This document shows positions 36,515-44,683 of a stretch of DNA of 64,000 nt, piece by piece. The translations under genes and the position numbers were made by a program. Each line of letters begins with the position of its first letter. The first letter of the stretch is position 1. The DNA comes from Roseomonas sp. (GTDB lineage Bacteria > Pseudomonadota > Alphaproteobacteria > Acetobacterales > Acetobacteraceae), in assembly GCA_020249865.1 (NCBI GenBank), contig JADCEV010000012.1:42239-106238 (forward strand), given 5' to 3'. Under the pieces are notes generated by a model that worked only from the letters and a program-made list of their open reading frames with translations, had not been told where the DNA came from and searched no databases.

Positions 36515-36895
36515 ATGGCCAGCAATAATAATGGCTCAGATCACATGATACGCGTTTTGCAGGAAACGATCGTTGCACTCGTGCGCCGGGATGCGCATGA
36601 TCTTTCCTCTCGCCAACTTGGTGTCATGCTCATCAGCTATCTTTCGGATGGCCCGCATACGGTGCGCGGCCTGGCCGCAAAGCTGAATGTATCCAAGCCG
36701 GCGATCACACGCGCCCTTGATCGTTTGGGTGATCATGATCTTGCCCGGCGCAAGCCTGATCCATCCGATCGTCGGTCGGTGCTGGTGCAGCGCACGCCCA
36801 AGGGCAACGCCTTCATGCGCGAATTGCGCAACACCATCCTCGCCGCTGACCAGCGCGTGACCGAAGCTGCCAAGGCCGAAGCTGGCCGCAAGTAA
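36515..36895 (+). CDS. MarR-family transcriptional regulator
   Basis: A 126-residue winged-helix DNA-binding protein. The recognition helix region LAAKLNVSKPAITRALDRLG and the wing DPSDRRSVLVQRTPKG are characteristic of MarR regulators, which usually repress nearby genes and release DNA on binding a small phenolic or similar ligand. ATG 36515 with AAGGAAAA 4 nt upstream is preferred; an in-frame ATG at 36425 would add 30 unconserved residues. Its target is unknown: the M17 peptidase upstream or the YdcF gene downstream are candidates. Confidence 0.88.
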   Translation: MASNNNGSDHMIRVLQETIVALVRRDAHDLSSRQLGVMLISYLSDGPHTVRGLAAKLNVSKPAITRALDRLGDHDLARRKPDPSDRRSVLVQRTPKGNAFMRELRNTILAADQRVTEAAKAEAGRK

Positions 36896-36908
36896 CTGAA
36901 CGGACGGC

Positions 36909-36930
36909 GCCGGGCTTGATTGAGCCCGGC
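36909..36930 (+). terminator. Hairpin after the MarR gene
   Basis: GCCGGGCT (36909-36916) and AGCCCGGC (36923-36930) form an 8-bp stem with a 6-nt loop, 13 bp after the stop codon. No U-tract follows. Confidence 0.55.
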
Positions 36931-36997
36931 CGCCGCTTCGCTTGACAGGCCACGACGACGCTGCTTTGCGCAATCCTCGCGCGGTTTGGACCCTGTC

Positions 36998-37798
36998 ATG
37001 ACGGATATTGCCTATATAGTCTCAAAAATATTGTGGTTTCCGGCACGGCCGGGACATTTTGCCCTGCTGGTTGGTGCCATTGGGCTTGCCATGATCTGGC
37101 GTGGGCTGCGCTCTGGCCGCTGGCTTATCCTGGCCTGTCTTGCGTTCTTTTTCCTGCTCATCGCAACCCCCATCAGCCAATTCATTCTGCTGCCGCTGGA
37201 AGATCGCTTTGCGCGCCCGGCTGAGCCGCTCACGCGGGTTGATGGCATCGTTGTGCTGGGTGGCGCGGTGGATCAGAACATTACTGATGAACGCGGCATC
37301 CCTGCCATCAATGGCGCCGCGGAACGCATGACAGAAACCGTTGCGCTGGCGCGGCGTTTCCCCGATGCGCGTATTGTCTTCACCGGTGGCCAGGGTTCAC
37401 TGGTGCATGGCGGGCTGACTGAAGCCGATGTGGCGCGGAAATTCTTTGAAGGCCTCGGCCTTGCGGGGCCGCGCGTGATTTATGAAGCGGCGGCACGCAA
37501 TACGCATCAGAATGCGGTGCTGACATACGCCCTGGTGCAGCCAAAACCGGATGAGGTTTGGCTGCTGATCACCTCAGCCAGCCATATGCCGCGCGCCATG
37601 GGGGTGTTCCGCAAGGCCGGCTGGCAAGGGATTATTGCCTGGCCAGTGAATTATCGTACCGGCCATACCCTGGCTGTGCTTTACGATGCGCCCTTCCCGG
37701 AAAGGCTCGGTCAATTCGAATGGGGTTTTCGGGAATGGCTCGGGCTTATTGCCTATCGGCTTATGGGTCGCACGGATGCGCTTTTGCCGGCGCCTTGA
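36998..37798 (+). CDS. YdcF/DUF218-family membrane protein
   Basis: A 266-residue protein with two N-terminal transmembrane segments (about residues 16-34 and 42-64) followed by the DUF218 domain: GIVVLGGAVD, RFPDARIVFTGGQGS, and ARNTHQNAVLTYAL with the conserved Arg-Asn-Thr motif. Relatives include SanA and ElyC, linked to envelope integrity and lipid-carrier metabolism. ATG 36998 is chosen because the hydrophobic start fits the family; the frame open from 36920 begins within the terminator hairpin of the previous gene. Confidence 0.9.
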   Translation: MTDIAYIVSKILWFPARPGHFALLVGAIGLAMIWRGLRSGRWLILACLAFFFLLIATPISQFILLPLEDRFARPAEPLTRVDGIVVLGGAVDQNITDERGIPAINGAAERMTETVALARRFPDARIVFTGGQGSLVHGGLTEADVARKFFEGLGLAGPRVIYEAAARNTHQNAVLTYALVQPKPDEVWLLITSASHMPRAMGVFRKAGWQGIIAWPVNYRTGHTLAVLYDAPFPERLGQFEWGFREWLGLIAYRLMGRTDALLPAP

Positions 37799-37850
37799 AC
37801 CGACAAGCCCGCCATAATCGCGCCTTGGAGTATTGCCAAAACTGACTAAA

Positions 37851-37860
37851 TTGGCGCCAA
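37851..37860. promoter_or_regulatory. Perfect 10-bp palindrome upstream of the lipoprotein gene
   Basis: TTGGCGCCAA is self-complementary and lies 82 bp before the lipoprotein start in a 143-bp spacer. It may be an operator. A palindrome this short can occur by chance. Confidence 0.2.
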
Positions 37861-37941
37861 AAGCCCAGCAGGTTTTCGGCAGGCCTTGCTGCCCAGCTGA
37901 TCCAAGGCTGAGTCTACCATCCTGATTGAGGAGACACTCTG

Positions 37942-38415
37942 ATGCTTTTTCGCCTGTCCATCATCCTTCTGCTGTTTGGCGTTTCTGCCTGCGCGCCGGC
38001 GACGAACACAACCGTTGAACGCCAAGCATTGGGCATCCAGGGCACTGTCTATCGCGGGACGATCATCGCCATGCGCCCCGTGGCCGTAAGCGGCACGCGC
38101 AGCGGCGTGGGTGCCACGGCCGGCGCCGTTGGCGGGGGCTTCCTGGGGAGCACCATCGGCGGCGATTGGCGCGCGCGGACTGTGGGCGGTGTGGTTGGCG
38201 CGCTGGCTGGCGGTGCGGCTGGCGCTGCCATTGAAGAAGGCGCCACGCGTGGTGAGGCGATGGAATTCATCATCCGCCCTGATTCCGGCGGCGAACGCGT
38301 GATTACGCAAACCAATGAGCTTGGGCTGCAGGTTGGTGACCGGGTGATGGTGACGGAAACGGACCGCGCACGCATTTCCCGCGAAGTGCCCGGCACCGCG
38401 CCGCCCCGGCGCTGA
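37942..38415 (+). CDS. Glycine-zipper outer-membrane lipoprotein, SlyB-like
   Basis: A 157-residue lipoprotein with signal peptide and lipobox GVSAC (lipidated Cys at residue 17). The central glycine-zipper 2TM domain reads GATAGAVGGGFLGSTIGGDW and VVGALAGGAAGAAIEEG, and a small C-terminal beta domain contains GLQVGDRVMV. SlyB and PCP-type proteins stabilise the outer membrane, and SlyB is PhoP-controlled in enterobacteria; no such regulation is visible here. GAGGAG precedes the ATG. Confidence 0.9.
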   Translation: MLFRLSIILLLFGVSACAPATNTTVERQALGIQGTVYRGTIIAMRPVAVSGTRSGVGATAGAVGGGFLGSTIGGDWRARTVGGVVGALAGGAAGAAIEEGATRGEAMEFIIRPDSGGERVITQTNELGLQVGDRVMVTETDRARISREVPGTAPPRR

Positions 38416-38426
38416 AGCCTGCATTG

Positions 38427-38453
38427 GCCTAAACCCGCATTTTGGGTTTAGGC
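38427..38453 (+). terminator. Hairpin after the lipoprotein gene
   Basis: GCCTAAACCC (38427-38436) and GGGTTTAGGC (38444-38453) form a perfect 10-bp stem around a 7-nt, T-rich loop. It lies 11 bp after the lipoprotein stop and 43 bp before the next start, and is most simply a terminator. Confidence 0.65.
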
Positions 38454-38495
38454 TTCCCCCCGGCGCCAGACCAAGCGCCGAATGGGGGTATCACC

Positions 38496-39923
38496 ATGGA
38501 TCTTGTGATCAAGGGCAATCGCGTCGTCACGCCCTATGCCATTGGGCCGGCTGAAATTGGCATAGCGGGCGAGAAAATCGTCGCCATTGCCGCACCGGGT
38601 ACCCTGCCCATACCGCCTGGTGTGCGGGTGGTGGAAGCGGGCGATAGCATCGTGATGCCGGGCGGGATTGACCCGCATACGCATTGCCTTTGGCCTATCC
38701 CTGGGCCGGATGGAAAGATTGATCAGACACAGGGCGCTTCGGTCGTCGGTAAAGCCGCGCTTTATGGCGGCACCACCAGCATTCTGGATTTCGTGCGCTG
38801 GACGCATGGCAATACCATTGAAGGCGCCATCGCGGAACGCCATGCCGCCTGGAAGGCCGATGGCTGCCCCTGCGATTACGCCTTTCACATCATGGTGGAA
38901 GGCGATTTGCCGCCTGATCTCCCCGCACAATTGGGCGAGGCGATTGAAGCCGGCCACGCCACCACGAAAATCTTCACCACCGACATCACCCCTTCCCGCA
39001 AGGGTCGCATGGTGGATTTCGGCGATATCTGGGAAGTATTCCAGGTGCTCTCCGCCAAGGGTGGGCTTGGCGTGATCCATGCCGAAGACAATGACATTGT
39101 CATGCATATGTACGCCAAACTCTTCCGCGAGAACCGCGCCGGATTCGAGAATATGGCGGAGGTGCACAATACACTTTCGGAAGACCTATCCTTCCGCCGC
39201 GTGATGCGTCTGGCAGAACATGTGCCGGGGACAGCGCTTTACATGATGCATGTCTCGGCCGGAAATGGTGTGCGCGCCATTCGTGACGCACGCGCCAAGG
39301 GCCTGCCGATTTATGGTGAATCGCTCCATCAATACATGCTCTACACGAGCGAGGATTATAAGCGCCCGAATGGTCAGATCTATCACACCTACCCATCGTT
39401 GAAGTCCCAGGCGGATCAGGATGAGCTTTGGGCCGGTGCGCGGGATGGCTCGATTTCCTGTGTTGCCACCGATGAACTTTGCTGTTCGCTCGCAGTGAAA
39501 ACGCAAGGCAAGCGGGTGGATGATACAACCGGCGGCAATTCGGGCGTCGAGCCGCGCGTTGCGGTCATGTACACGGAAATGGTCGGCAAGCGTGGCTTTA
39601 CGCTCCGGCAATTTGTGGATGCAGTTTCCACCAATGCGGCGAAGATCATGGGCATGTATCCGCGCAAGGGGGCGATTGCTGCCGGCGCGGATGCGGATAT
39701 TTGCATCCTTGATCCCAAGCTGAAGCGTATGGTGCGCGCGGAAGCCCTGCATGAAAGCGACTATACGCCCTGGGAAGGCCGCCAAGTGGATGCCTGGCCT
39801 GCCATGACCATTCTGCGCGGCAAGATCATGGTGGAAAATGATCGCTGGGTTGGTGATGCGGCGGGCGGTCAATGGCTGCCGCGGCGCATTCCGTTGGAAA
39901 TCCGCACCGCGCCTGCCGTATGA
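38496..39923 (+). CDS. Dihydropyrimidinase/hydantoinase-family amidohydrolase (second copy)
   Basis: A 475-residue zinc amidohydrolase. Metal ligands are His61 and His63 (DPHTHCLW), carbamylated Lys158 (TTKIFTTD), His195 (VIHAEDND), His252 (MMHVSAGN) and Asp326 (VATDELCC). After the Asp, Glu replaces the usual His. It is well diverged from the copy at 12.4 kb. GGGGG precedes ATG 38496; the frame open from 38442 starts inside the terminator hairpin. The ATGA overlap with the next gene and a GTGA overlap further on couple it to an unknown protein and a CobW-type metallochaperone, which could supply its metal (inference). Confidence 0.92.
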   Translation: MDLVIKGNRVVTPYAIGPAEIGIAGEKIVAIAAPGTLPIPPGVRVVEAGDSIVMPGGIDPHTHCLWPIPGPDGKIDQTQGASVVGKAALYGGTTSILDFVRWTHGNTIEGAIAERHAAWKADGCPCDYAFHIMVEGDLPPDLPAQLGEAIEAGHATTKIFTTDITPSRKGRMVDFGDIWEVFQVLSAKGGLGVIHAEDNDIVMHMYAKLFRENRAGFENMAEVHNTLSEDLSFRRVMRLAEHVPGTALYMMHVSAGNGVRAIRDARAKGLPIYGESLHQYMLYTSEDYKRPNGQIYHTYPSLKSQADQDELWAGARDGSISCVATDELCCSLAVKTQGKRVDDTTGGNSGVEPRVAVMYTEMVGKRGFTLRQFVDAVSTNAAKIMGMYPRKGAIAAGADADICILDPKLKRMVRAEALHESDYTPWEGRQVDAWPAMTILRGKIMVENDRWVGDAAGGQWLPRRIPLEIRTAPAV

Positions 39924-40204
39924 ACCCACCCGCGCTGCGTGCCTTGATCGCTGATAGCTTGGCCCTTTGGGGCGTGGCTGGGCGCGTGGATATTGCTGAT
40001 GCCGGCGTGAAAGTTACCGTGGGCGATCAGGTGCTGCATGTGGCGCCAGCCGCGCCGGCAGAGGCGCCCATGCGCTGGTGGCTGATCAGCGAAACCCGGC
40101 GCCGTCCGGCGGCTTCCATGCTCGGGCTATTGCGGAGCCTGCGTTACGCGCTGAACGCAACCAGTACGGAACCGGCCCGCGCGCGGGTTGCGGCGCCATT
40201 GTGA
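39920..40204 (+). CDS. Small protein of unknown function between hydantoinase and CobW genes
   Basis: A 94-residue soluble protein that I do not recognise. Its sequence is an amphipathic N-terminal helix (ALRALIADSLALWGVAG), a short beta-type segment (VKVTVGDQVLHVAPA) and a Trp-containing APMRWWLISETRRR segment. There is no signal peptide, Cys cluster or known metal motif. It overlaps the hydantoinase stop (ATGA) and the CobW start (GTGA), so it is very likely translated with both and may serve as a subunit or adaptor. Confidence 0.75.
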   Translation: MNPPALRALIADSLALWGVAGRVDIADAGVKVTVGDQVLHVAPAAPAEAPMRWWLISETRRRPAASMLGLLRSLRYALNATSTEPARARVAAPL

Positions 40205-41166
40205 TTCCCGTTTCGGTCATCACCGGCTTTCTTGGCAGCGGCAAGACCACGCTGCTGCGCTCGGTACTGCGTGATTCCGCCTATGCCGGCAGTGCGGTGA
40301 TCGTCAATGAATGGGGCGATATCGGGCTTGACCATGAATTGCTGGAAACATCGGAAGAAAACCTGCTCGGCCTTGCCAATGGGTGCCTTTGCTGTGCGAC
40401 ACGCGGCGATCTCGCGCGCACGCTGATCGATCTGGCGGCGCGACGCCGATCAGGCGCTGTCACCTATCACCGTGTGCTGATCGAAACCTCTGGACTCGCT
40501 GATCCCGCGCCCATTCTGCATACGTTGCTGATTGACCCAAGCATTGCGGAGGACCATCGCGTGGAAGCGGTGGTGACGGTGGTGGACGCGCTGCTCGGCG
40601 CCGAGACCATTGCGCGCCATCCGGAAGCCGCGCAGCAGGCCATGCTCGCGGATCGGTTGCTGCTCAGCAAAACCGATCTGGCGCCCGAGACAGCGACCTT
40701 GGAAGCAAAGCTTGCCTCCCTCAATCCCGGCGCGCCCATTTTGCGCGCGGTGCATGGCGCCATTCCACCGGATATGCTTTTCGCTTCCGCCGCAGGGCCA
40801 GAAACCTTGCAGCATTGGTTGGAAACCATTGCCACGCCCAGCGCCCGCCATAGCGCGGGGGTGGAGACCATTTCCATCCTGCGTGAAGAACCGCTGCCCG
40901 CCGTGGTGTTGCCGCTATTCCTGGAAGCCTTGGCCGAACATGCTGGCGAGAAATTGCTGCGCATGAAAGGCATCATCCGTGTTGCGGAGGCGCCAGAAAA
41001 GCCCGCGGTGCTGCATGGCGTGCGCCATGTGCTGCATCCCATTCAATGGCTGGAAGATTGGCCATCGGCGGATCGGCGTTCCCGCCTGGTGTTGATCGGC
41101 CAGGGCATTCCGCAATGGTGGCCGACGCGGCTTTTGGAAGCCCTGGAAGAAGAAGCGCGCGCCTAA
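40201..41166 (+). CDS. CobW/G3E-family GTPase, putative metallochaperone
   Basis: A 321-residue GTP-binding protein of the G3E CobW group, which delivers zinc or other metals to client enzymes. Walker A is GFLGSGKTTLL (residues 9-19) and the metal-binding GCLCC motif has Cys62, Cys64 and Cys65. LLLSKTDL is the guanine-recognition element, and the C-terminal domain has RMKGIIRVAE and VLHGVRHVLHP. GTG 40201 is chosen for its GTGA overlap with the 94-residue gene and its match to family N-termini. Coupling to a zinc hydantoinase suggests a dedicated client. Its stop overlaps the convergent dehydrogenase stop. Confidence 0.92.
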   Translation: MIPVSVITGFLGSGKTTLLRSVLRDSAYAGSAVIVNEWGDIGLDHELLETSEENLLGLANGCLCCATRGDLARTLIDLAARRRSGAVTYHRVLIETSGLADPAPILHTLLIDPSIAEDHRVEAVVTVVDALLGAETIARHPEAAQQAMLADRLLLSKTDLAPETATLEAKLASLNPGAPILRAVHGAIPPDMLFASAAGPETLQHWLETIATPSARHSAGVETISILREEPLPAVVLPLFLEALAEHAGEKLLRMKGIIRVAEAPEKPAVLHGVRHVLHPIQWLEDWPSADRRSRLVLIGQGIPQWWPTRLLEALEEEARA

Positions 41167-43511
41167 CCAGCCTTGCGAATGGCGGCCCAGATACGCTCCG
41201 GCGTTGCAGGCATTTCGATATGGTGAATGCCGAGCGGGCGCAGCGCATCCACAACCGCATTGATCAGTACCGGTAAGGCGCCAACCGTGCCGGCCTCACC
41301 GGCGCCCTTCACACCAAGCGGATTGGTCTTGGTCGGTACGGGGTTGCTTTTGACCACCATATCCGGGAAATCCGCCGCGCGCGGCATCAGGTAATCCATG
41401 AAGCTTGCAGTCAAAAGCTGGCCATTGGCGTCATAGCGAATATCCTCACCAAACACCTGCCCAAGCCCTTGCGCAATGCCGCCATGAATCTGGCCCTTCA
41501 GCAGCAGCGGATTGATCACCGTGCCGACATCATCCACCACAACATAAGCAACGGTCTCAGCTTCGCCGGTTTCGGGGTCTATTTCCACTTCGGCGATATG
41601 ACAGCCATTGGGGAAGGTCGCATCACCTGGGCGCGTGATGAGCAAGGCGGAAAGGCCAAGCTCCTCACCCATTGGCAATTGCCCGGGGATATAGCTGCGG
41701 CGCGCGAGGGCTTCGATACCAATGCCGCGGTCTGTCCCCGCGATGCGGAATTGCCCTTCGCTGAATTCAATATCGGCTTCCGCCGCTTCCAGGAAATGTG
41801 CGGCAATCTTCTTGCCGCGCGCGATGATGCGCTCTGCCGCACCTACCAGTGCACCACCTGCCGCCATCATGGAACGCGACCCGATGGTGCCGCGGCCATG
41901 CGTCACGATATCGGTGTCACCATTGATGAAACGGATACGCTCAGCCGGAATGCCGAGGCGTTCCGAGGCGATCTGGCGAAATACCGTTTCATGCCCCTGG
42001 CCGTGATTATGGCTGCCCATCAGCAAGGTCACGCTGCCGCCGGAATCGAAGCGGATTTCAGCGGATTCTTCCAAAGGCCCGCGATGCGGCCCGCCTGCGC
42101 TTTCAATCGCATTGGCAATGCCAATCCCACGCAGCTTGCCGCGCGCCTTGGCTTCCGCACGCCGCGCCTCAAACCCCGCCCAATCCGCAGCTTTCAAGGC
42201 AAGCGCCATATTCTTCGGAAAATCGCCACTGTCATAGGTGTAATCAAGCCCGGTGCGGAACGGCATCGCCTCCGGTTGGATCAGGTTCTTTTCGCGTATC
42301 GCAATCCGGTCCAGGCCCATTTCATCTGCGGCCAGATCAATGATGCGCTCAATCGCATAAATCGCTTCTGGCCGCCCTGCCCCGCGATAGGGCGCGGTTG
42401 GTTGCGTATGGGTGAAAATGCAGCGCACTTCGGTAAAGATATGCGGCGTGCGATACACCCCCGCAAGCCCGCCGACATTATTGGTGGCCGAAACTGGCCC
42501 CTGCCAGGCGAGGTATGCACCCACGTTGCACAGCGTATGCACACGAAAGCCGAGGAAGGTACCATCAGCCGCCAGCGCCAATTCCGCCTTTGAGACATTG
42601 TCCCGCGCATGGGTATCAGCCAGGAAACTTTCTGTCCGCGTCGCTGTCCAGCGCACCGGTCGGCCAAGCCGCTTCGCGCCATGCAAGGCCAGCACATATT
42701 CCTGAAACGGGCTTTCCTTCATGCCAAAGCCGCCACCCACATCGGGCGAGATGATGCGCAGCCTATTAGATGGTATCTTCAGCGCGAATTCCGCGATTTC
42801 ATTGCGCATCACATGCGGCAATTGCGTGCCAGTCGTCAGCGTATAGCGATCCTCCACCGGATCGTAGCTCGCCAAGGCATTGCGCGGTTCCATGGGATTG
42901 GCGGAAACCCGCGTGATGCGGAAATCAAGCCGCGTGACATGCGCCGCGCGGGCAAAGGCAGCGTCAACCGCCGCCGCATCGCCCAGGCGGAATAGGACGC
43001 TTTCATTTTCCTGCGCCAAATCGGGCCAAAGCTGCGGTGCATCGGGTTTGGTTGCCTCTGCTACATCCGTCACCGCTGGCAAAGGCTCATATTCAACAAT
43101 AATGGCTTCCGCCGCATCCTGCGCCGCCGCGCGTGACGTCGCGATCACCGCCGCCACCGCATCGCCCACATAACGCACTTGCCCCATCGCCAGCATCCGC
43201 CAGGGTGTTTGCGCAAGCGGGGAGCCATTCCTTTGCAGCCGCGGCGTGATGCAGCGAAGCACACCGAGTTCTTGGATATCCTCAGGCGTCAGTACCAGCA
43301 GCACACCCGGCATGCCGCGCGCCTTGCTGGCATCAAGCCGCGTAATGCGCGCCGAAGCATAAGGCGAACGCAGCATCACAAGTTGCGCCAGATCACTGCC
43401 GCCCAGATCATCCACATACCGCCCCTGACCGCGCAGGAAGCGCATATCCTCAATACGGCGCACGGGGGCGCCGATGCCGGCTCCTCTCATCGTGGCGGGG
43501 ATATGGTTCAT
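41163..43511 (-). CDS. Xanthine-dehydrogenase-family molybdopterin-binding large subunit (CoxL-like)
   Basis: A 782-residue molybdenum hydroxylase catalytic subunit. Family features include IGAPVRRIEDMRFLRGQGRY, the TRVSANPMEPRNALASYD block near residue 210, DVGGGFGMKE, the HNHGQGHETVFRQI block near residue 510, and a C-terminal GVKGAGEAGTVGALPV loop containing the active-site Glu. Related enzymes hydroxylate aromatic heterocycles, aldehydes or CO. The FAD and 2Fe-2S subunits normally encoded next to it are absent, so they must be elsewhere or replaced. AAGGAG precedes ATG 43511. Confidence 0.92.
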   Translation of the reverse strand: MNHIPATMRGAGIGAPVRRIEDMRFLRGQGRYVDDLGGSDLAQLVMLRSPYASARITRLDASKARGMPGVLLVLTPEDIQELGVLRCITPRLQRNGSPLAQTPWRMLAMGQVRYVGDAVAAVIATSRAAAQDAAEAIIVEYEPLPAVTDVAEATKPDAPQLWPDLAQENESVLFRLGDAAAVDAAFARAAHVTRLDFRITRVSANPMEPRNALASYDPVEDRYTLTTGTQLPHVMRNEIAEFALKIPSNRLRIISPDVGGGFGMKESPFQEYVLALHGAKRLGRPVRWTATRTESFLADTHARDNVSKAELALAADGTFLGFRVHTLCNVGAYLAWQGPVSATNNVGGLAGVYRTPHIFTEVRCIFTHTQPTAPYRGAGRPEAIYAIERIIDLAADEMGLDRIAIREKNLIQPEAMPFRTGLDYTYDSGDFPKNMALALKAADWAGFEARRAEAKARGKLRGIGIANAIESAGGPHRGPLEESAEIRFDSGGSVTLLMGSHNHGQGHETVFRQIASERLGIPAERIRFINGDTDIVTHGRGTIGSRSMMAAGGALVGAAERIIARGKKIAAHFLEAAEADIEFSEGQFRIAGTDRGIGIEALARRSYIPGQLPMGEELGLSALLITRPGDATFPNGCHIAEVEIDPETGEAETVAYVVVDDVGTVINPLLLKGQIHGGIAQGLGQVFGEDIRYDANGQLLTASFMDYLMPRAADFPDMVVKSNPVPTKTNPLGVKGAGEAGTVGALPVLINAVVDALRPLGIHHIEMPATPERIWAAIRKAG

Positions 43512-43577
43512 GGCCTGGCTTCTCCTTGCCCGTTAAGCTCATAGACGCGCCGGCGCTTCGTCAATCCCAAGGATTTC

Positions 43578-43606
43578 TTGACGCGCGGGCAAGCATTCTC
43601 CCTAAT
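43578..43606 (+). promoter_or_regulatory. Candidate sigma-70-type promoter for TctC receptor B
   Basis: TTGACG (43578-43583) and CCTAAT (43601-43606) are separated by 17 bp, about 31 bp upstream of ATG 43638. The implied transcription start near 43613 excludes the earlier in-frame starts at 43578 and 43608. Confidence 0.45.
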
Positions 43607-43637
43607 GAGGTTCATGCTTCAACAATCGGGGGTCATC

Positions 43638-44603
43638 ATGCAAAGGCGCCATATCCTGCTTGGCCTCACCAGCGCAGCTTTGGCCAGCCCCGCCATCGCC
43701 CAAGGTGCCTGGCCCAATCGCCCCTTGCGCATGATTGTGCCCTTTACGCCTGGCGCGGCGACGGATGCCATGTCTCGGCTGGCGGCGAGCAAGATTGCTG
43801 ATGCGCTGGGCGTGACTGTGGTGGTGGAAAATCGTGCTGGCGCGAATGGCGCTGTTGGCAGCCAGGCCGTGCTGCAATCAGCGGCCGATGGCTACACGCT
43901 GTTGGGTTCCGCTTCCATCCATCCCATGGCGCGGCATGTGATGCGTAATGCGCCCTATGATCCGGTGCAGGATTTCGTGGCGGTCGCCCGCACCGCGCGC
44001 GGGCCCTTGGTGCTGGTGATGAACCCGCGCTTGCCGCAAACCACCATCCCCGCCGTGGTGGAAGCCGCGAAGCGGGAGCCTGCAAAATGGTCCTTCGCCA
44101 CATCCTCTCTTGGGGCGGCCGGGCATTTGGGCAGCATTGAATTCAATCGCCTGACCGGGGCGAATATTGAAATCGTCGGCTATCGCGGCTCTGCCCCGGC
44201 GCTCACGGATATCGCCGCCGGCAATGCACAACTGATGTTCGATCCGGTGCTGGCGACGCTGCCCATGGTGCGCGCGGGGCAATTGCGCGGGCTTGGCGTG
44301 GCCACCGCCGCGCGCACGCCCTTGGCGCCAGATTTGCCGACGCTGACGGAAGCAGGGCTGCCCGGCTTTGAATTCTATTCCTGGTATGGTGTTTGGGCGC
44401 CGCGCGGCGTGCCGGTTGAAATCCTGCAGCGGCTCAACCGCATTTTGGTTGATGGCATGCGTGAAGTTGCAACGGTGCAACGCCTGAGCGGGCTTGGGTT
44501 TGAGCCCGTGGCAGAAACCGTTGAGGAAGCCGAGGCCTTCATCCGCGCCGATGTCGCCCGCAATGCCGCATTGCTGCGTCTGGCAAACTTCCAGCCGGAG
44601 TAA
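43638..44603 (+). CDS. TctC/Bug-family transporter receptor (B)
   Basis: A 321-residue periplasmic receptor. The signal peptide begins MQRRHILLGL with cleavage near AIAQG. Family blocks are PFTPGAATDAMSR, ENRAGANGAVGSQAV and GYRGSAPALTDIAAGNAQLMF. GGGGG precedes ATG 43638; the promoter-like boxes upstream support this start. It is divergent from the molybdopterin dehydrogenase and tandem with receptor C. That dehydrogenase often handles aromatic or N-heterocyclic acids, so this receptor may capture such a substrate (inference). Confidence 0.9.
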   Translation: MQRRHILLGLTSAALASPAIAQGAWPNRPLRMIVPFTPGAATDAMSRLAASKIADALGVTVVVENRAGANGAVGSQAVLQSAADGYTLLGSASIHPMARHVMRNAPYDPVQDFVAVARTARGPLVLVMNPRLPQTTIPAVVEAAKREPAKWSFATSSLGAAGHLGSIEFNRLTGANIEIVGYRGSAPALTDIAAGNAQLMFDPVLATLPMVRAGQLRGLGVATAARTPLAPDLPTLTEAGLPGFEFYSWYGVWAPRGVPVEILQRLNRILVDGMREVATVQRLSGLGFEPVAETVEEAEAFIRADVARNAALLRLANFQPE

Positions 44604-44683
44604 GGGTCGCGCAACCATATGCCGCTTGCAGCCCGCGCCGCCTGACGCCATTGTGAGGGTGCATTCTTACCGGGCACCATTCC

